Source: Candidatus Aquicultor primus
Lineage (GTDB): Bacteria; Actinomycetota; Aquicultoria; Aquicultorales; Aquicultoraceae
DNA: 6,338 nt
Assembly (NCBI GenBank): GCA_001767575.1
Contig: MELI01000012.1
Span: 6,870-13,207 of the forward strand
Direction: 5' to 3'
Shown: in pieces, positions 5,790-6,338 of the stretch
Layout: the number at the start of each line of letters is the position of its first letter
How positions within the stretch are numbered: the first letter of the stretch is position 1
Position numbers and translations under genes: made by a program
The notes under the pieces: generated by a model
The model's database searches: none
Told to the model about the DNA's origin: nothing
The model's input: only the letters and a program-made list of their open reading frames with translations

Positions 5790-6338
5790 ATGAAAAAGCC
5801 TATCGTCGCCGTCAACGGCAGATTCTTGCTTCAGCCTATAACGGGTGTGCAGCGTTATGCCTGCGAATTGCTCGAGGCTCTCGGCAGGCTGTCCCCAGGC
5901 GCGTTCGACCTTCTTTGCCTGCTGCCTCCAGGCGGTTCGCCACCGGAGATTCCCGGAGTAAAGGCGTTTGTGGACGATGGCCCAGCTATGCCCGGAGTCC
6001 TATGGCAGCAGTTTCGGCTTCCAGGGCTCGCGCGGAGGGCTGGCGCGAAGCTGCTGTGGAGTCCCTCCAACATCGCGCCGGTCGTTCCCGGTATGCCGCA
6101 GATGGTAACCGTGTTTGACGGGTCTGTGTACGCGGGGCCGGAGTGGTTCGACTGGAAGTTCCGGGCCTACTACAAAGCCATTTTTGCCTCTTACAGGTTT
6201 AACACCTCCGCGATACTCACCTGCAGCGAATTCTCAAAGGCGGAAATTGAAAAGCACCTCGTTATTTCACAGAGTAAGATCTCAGTAGCGTACGGAGCCG
6301 TTGCGTCCCGGTTTAAACCGGTGAGGGGAGCCTCTCCG
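5790..6338 (+). CDS. Glycosyltransferase family 4 (GT-B), N-terminal part; 3' end outside window
   Basis: An open frame of 183 codons with no stop before the window ends; roughly half of a normal ~370-residue GT4 protein. The ATG at 5790 lies 12 bases after the preceding stop, with only a poor ribosome site (GAGAC at 5776-5780). Seen: NGRFLLQPITGVQRYACELL (9-28), the N-terminal opening typical of GT4 proteins in polysaccharide loci. LLWSPSNIAPV (88-98), VFDGSVYAGPEWF (108-120), ILTCSEFSKAEIEKHL (142-157) and ISVAYGAVASRFKP (164-177) follow; these correspond to the family blocks usually written HD...HPEWF, TVSEFSR and V.PNGV...F.P. The His of the HD pair is Phe109 here. The C-terminal nucleotide-sugar-binding domain (EX7E region) is not in view, so donor and linkage cannot be judged. 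It would be the third glycosyltransferase of the locus. Confidence 0.87.
   Translation, partial: MKKPIVAVNGRFLLQPITGVQRYACELLEALGRLSPGAFDLLCLLPPGGSPPEIPGVKAFVDDGPAMPGVLWQQFRLPGLARRAGAKLLWSPSNIAPVVPGMPQMVTVFDGSVYAGPEWFDWKFRAYYKAIFASYRFNTSAILTCSEFSKAEIEKHLVISQSKISVAYGAVASRFKPVRGASP

Noticed and set aside
5915..6118. 67-codon + strand and 72-codon minus-strand open frames near the window end
   Set aside because: Both overlap the GT4 frame from 5790, which is open to the window edge and carries family motifs.

Overview
The window is a stretch of a surface-polysaccharide (O-antigen, capsule or exopolysaccharide type) biosynthesis cluster. All seven genes lie on the + strand, separated by 4-base overlaps or gaps of up to about 30 bases. 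Both ends are cut inside genes. No RNA gene, insertion sequence, CRISPR array, terminator or convincing promoter is visible, so the window looks like the middle of one long operon. The antisense open frames are unsupported shadows.

Layout: (1) 1-452, C-terminal part of a thiamine-diphosphate (ThDP) enzyme of the acetolactate-synthase-like type; (2) 469-1524, an extended-SDR nucleotide-sugar epimerase/dehydratase-like protein; (3) 1531-2913, a 12-helix Wzx-type polysaccharide flippase; (4) 2943-3926 (or from GTG 2910), a GT2 (GT-A) glycosyltransferase; (5) 3943-4590, a left-handed beta-helix (hexapeptide repeat) O-acetyltransferase; (6) 4587-5777, a GT8-like GT-A glycosyltransferase; (7) 5790 to the window end, the N-terminal half of a GT4-type (GT-B) glycosyltransferase.

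How they could work together: the ThDP enzyme and the SDR would make or tailor an unusual nucleotide sugar. By analogy with yersiniose A synthesis (YerE/YerF), a two-carbon-branched deoxysugar is a reasonable hypothesis. The three glycosyltransferases would build an oligosaccharide on a lipid carrier at the cytoplasmic face of the inner membrane, the hexapeptide protein would acetylate it, and the flippase would move the lipid-linked unit across the membrane. No polymerase (Wzy), ligase, chain-length regulator or initiating phosphosugar transferase is in the window. These presumably lie outside it.

Organism: a bacterium making a Wzx-dependent glycan, most likely Gram-negative. The DNA is moderately GC-rich yet uses ATA (Ile) and AGG (Arg) freely, which argues against enterobacteria and pseudomonads. 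An uncultured lineage such as Elusimicrobiota or Omnitrophota is possible, but this is a weak impression and not a determination.

Nothing here proves a new kind of system. The points most worth checking are the ThDP/SDR pair as a branched-sugar module, an SDR active site that lacks the usual Ser/Thr, an 8-G tract inside the flippase gene, and a GT4 protein whose usual HD pair is FD.
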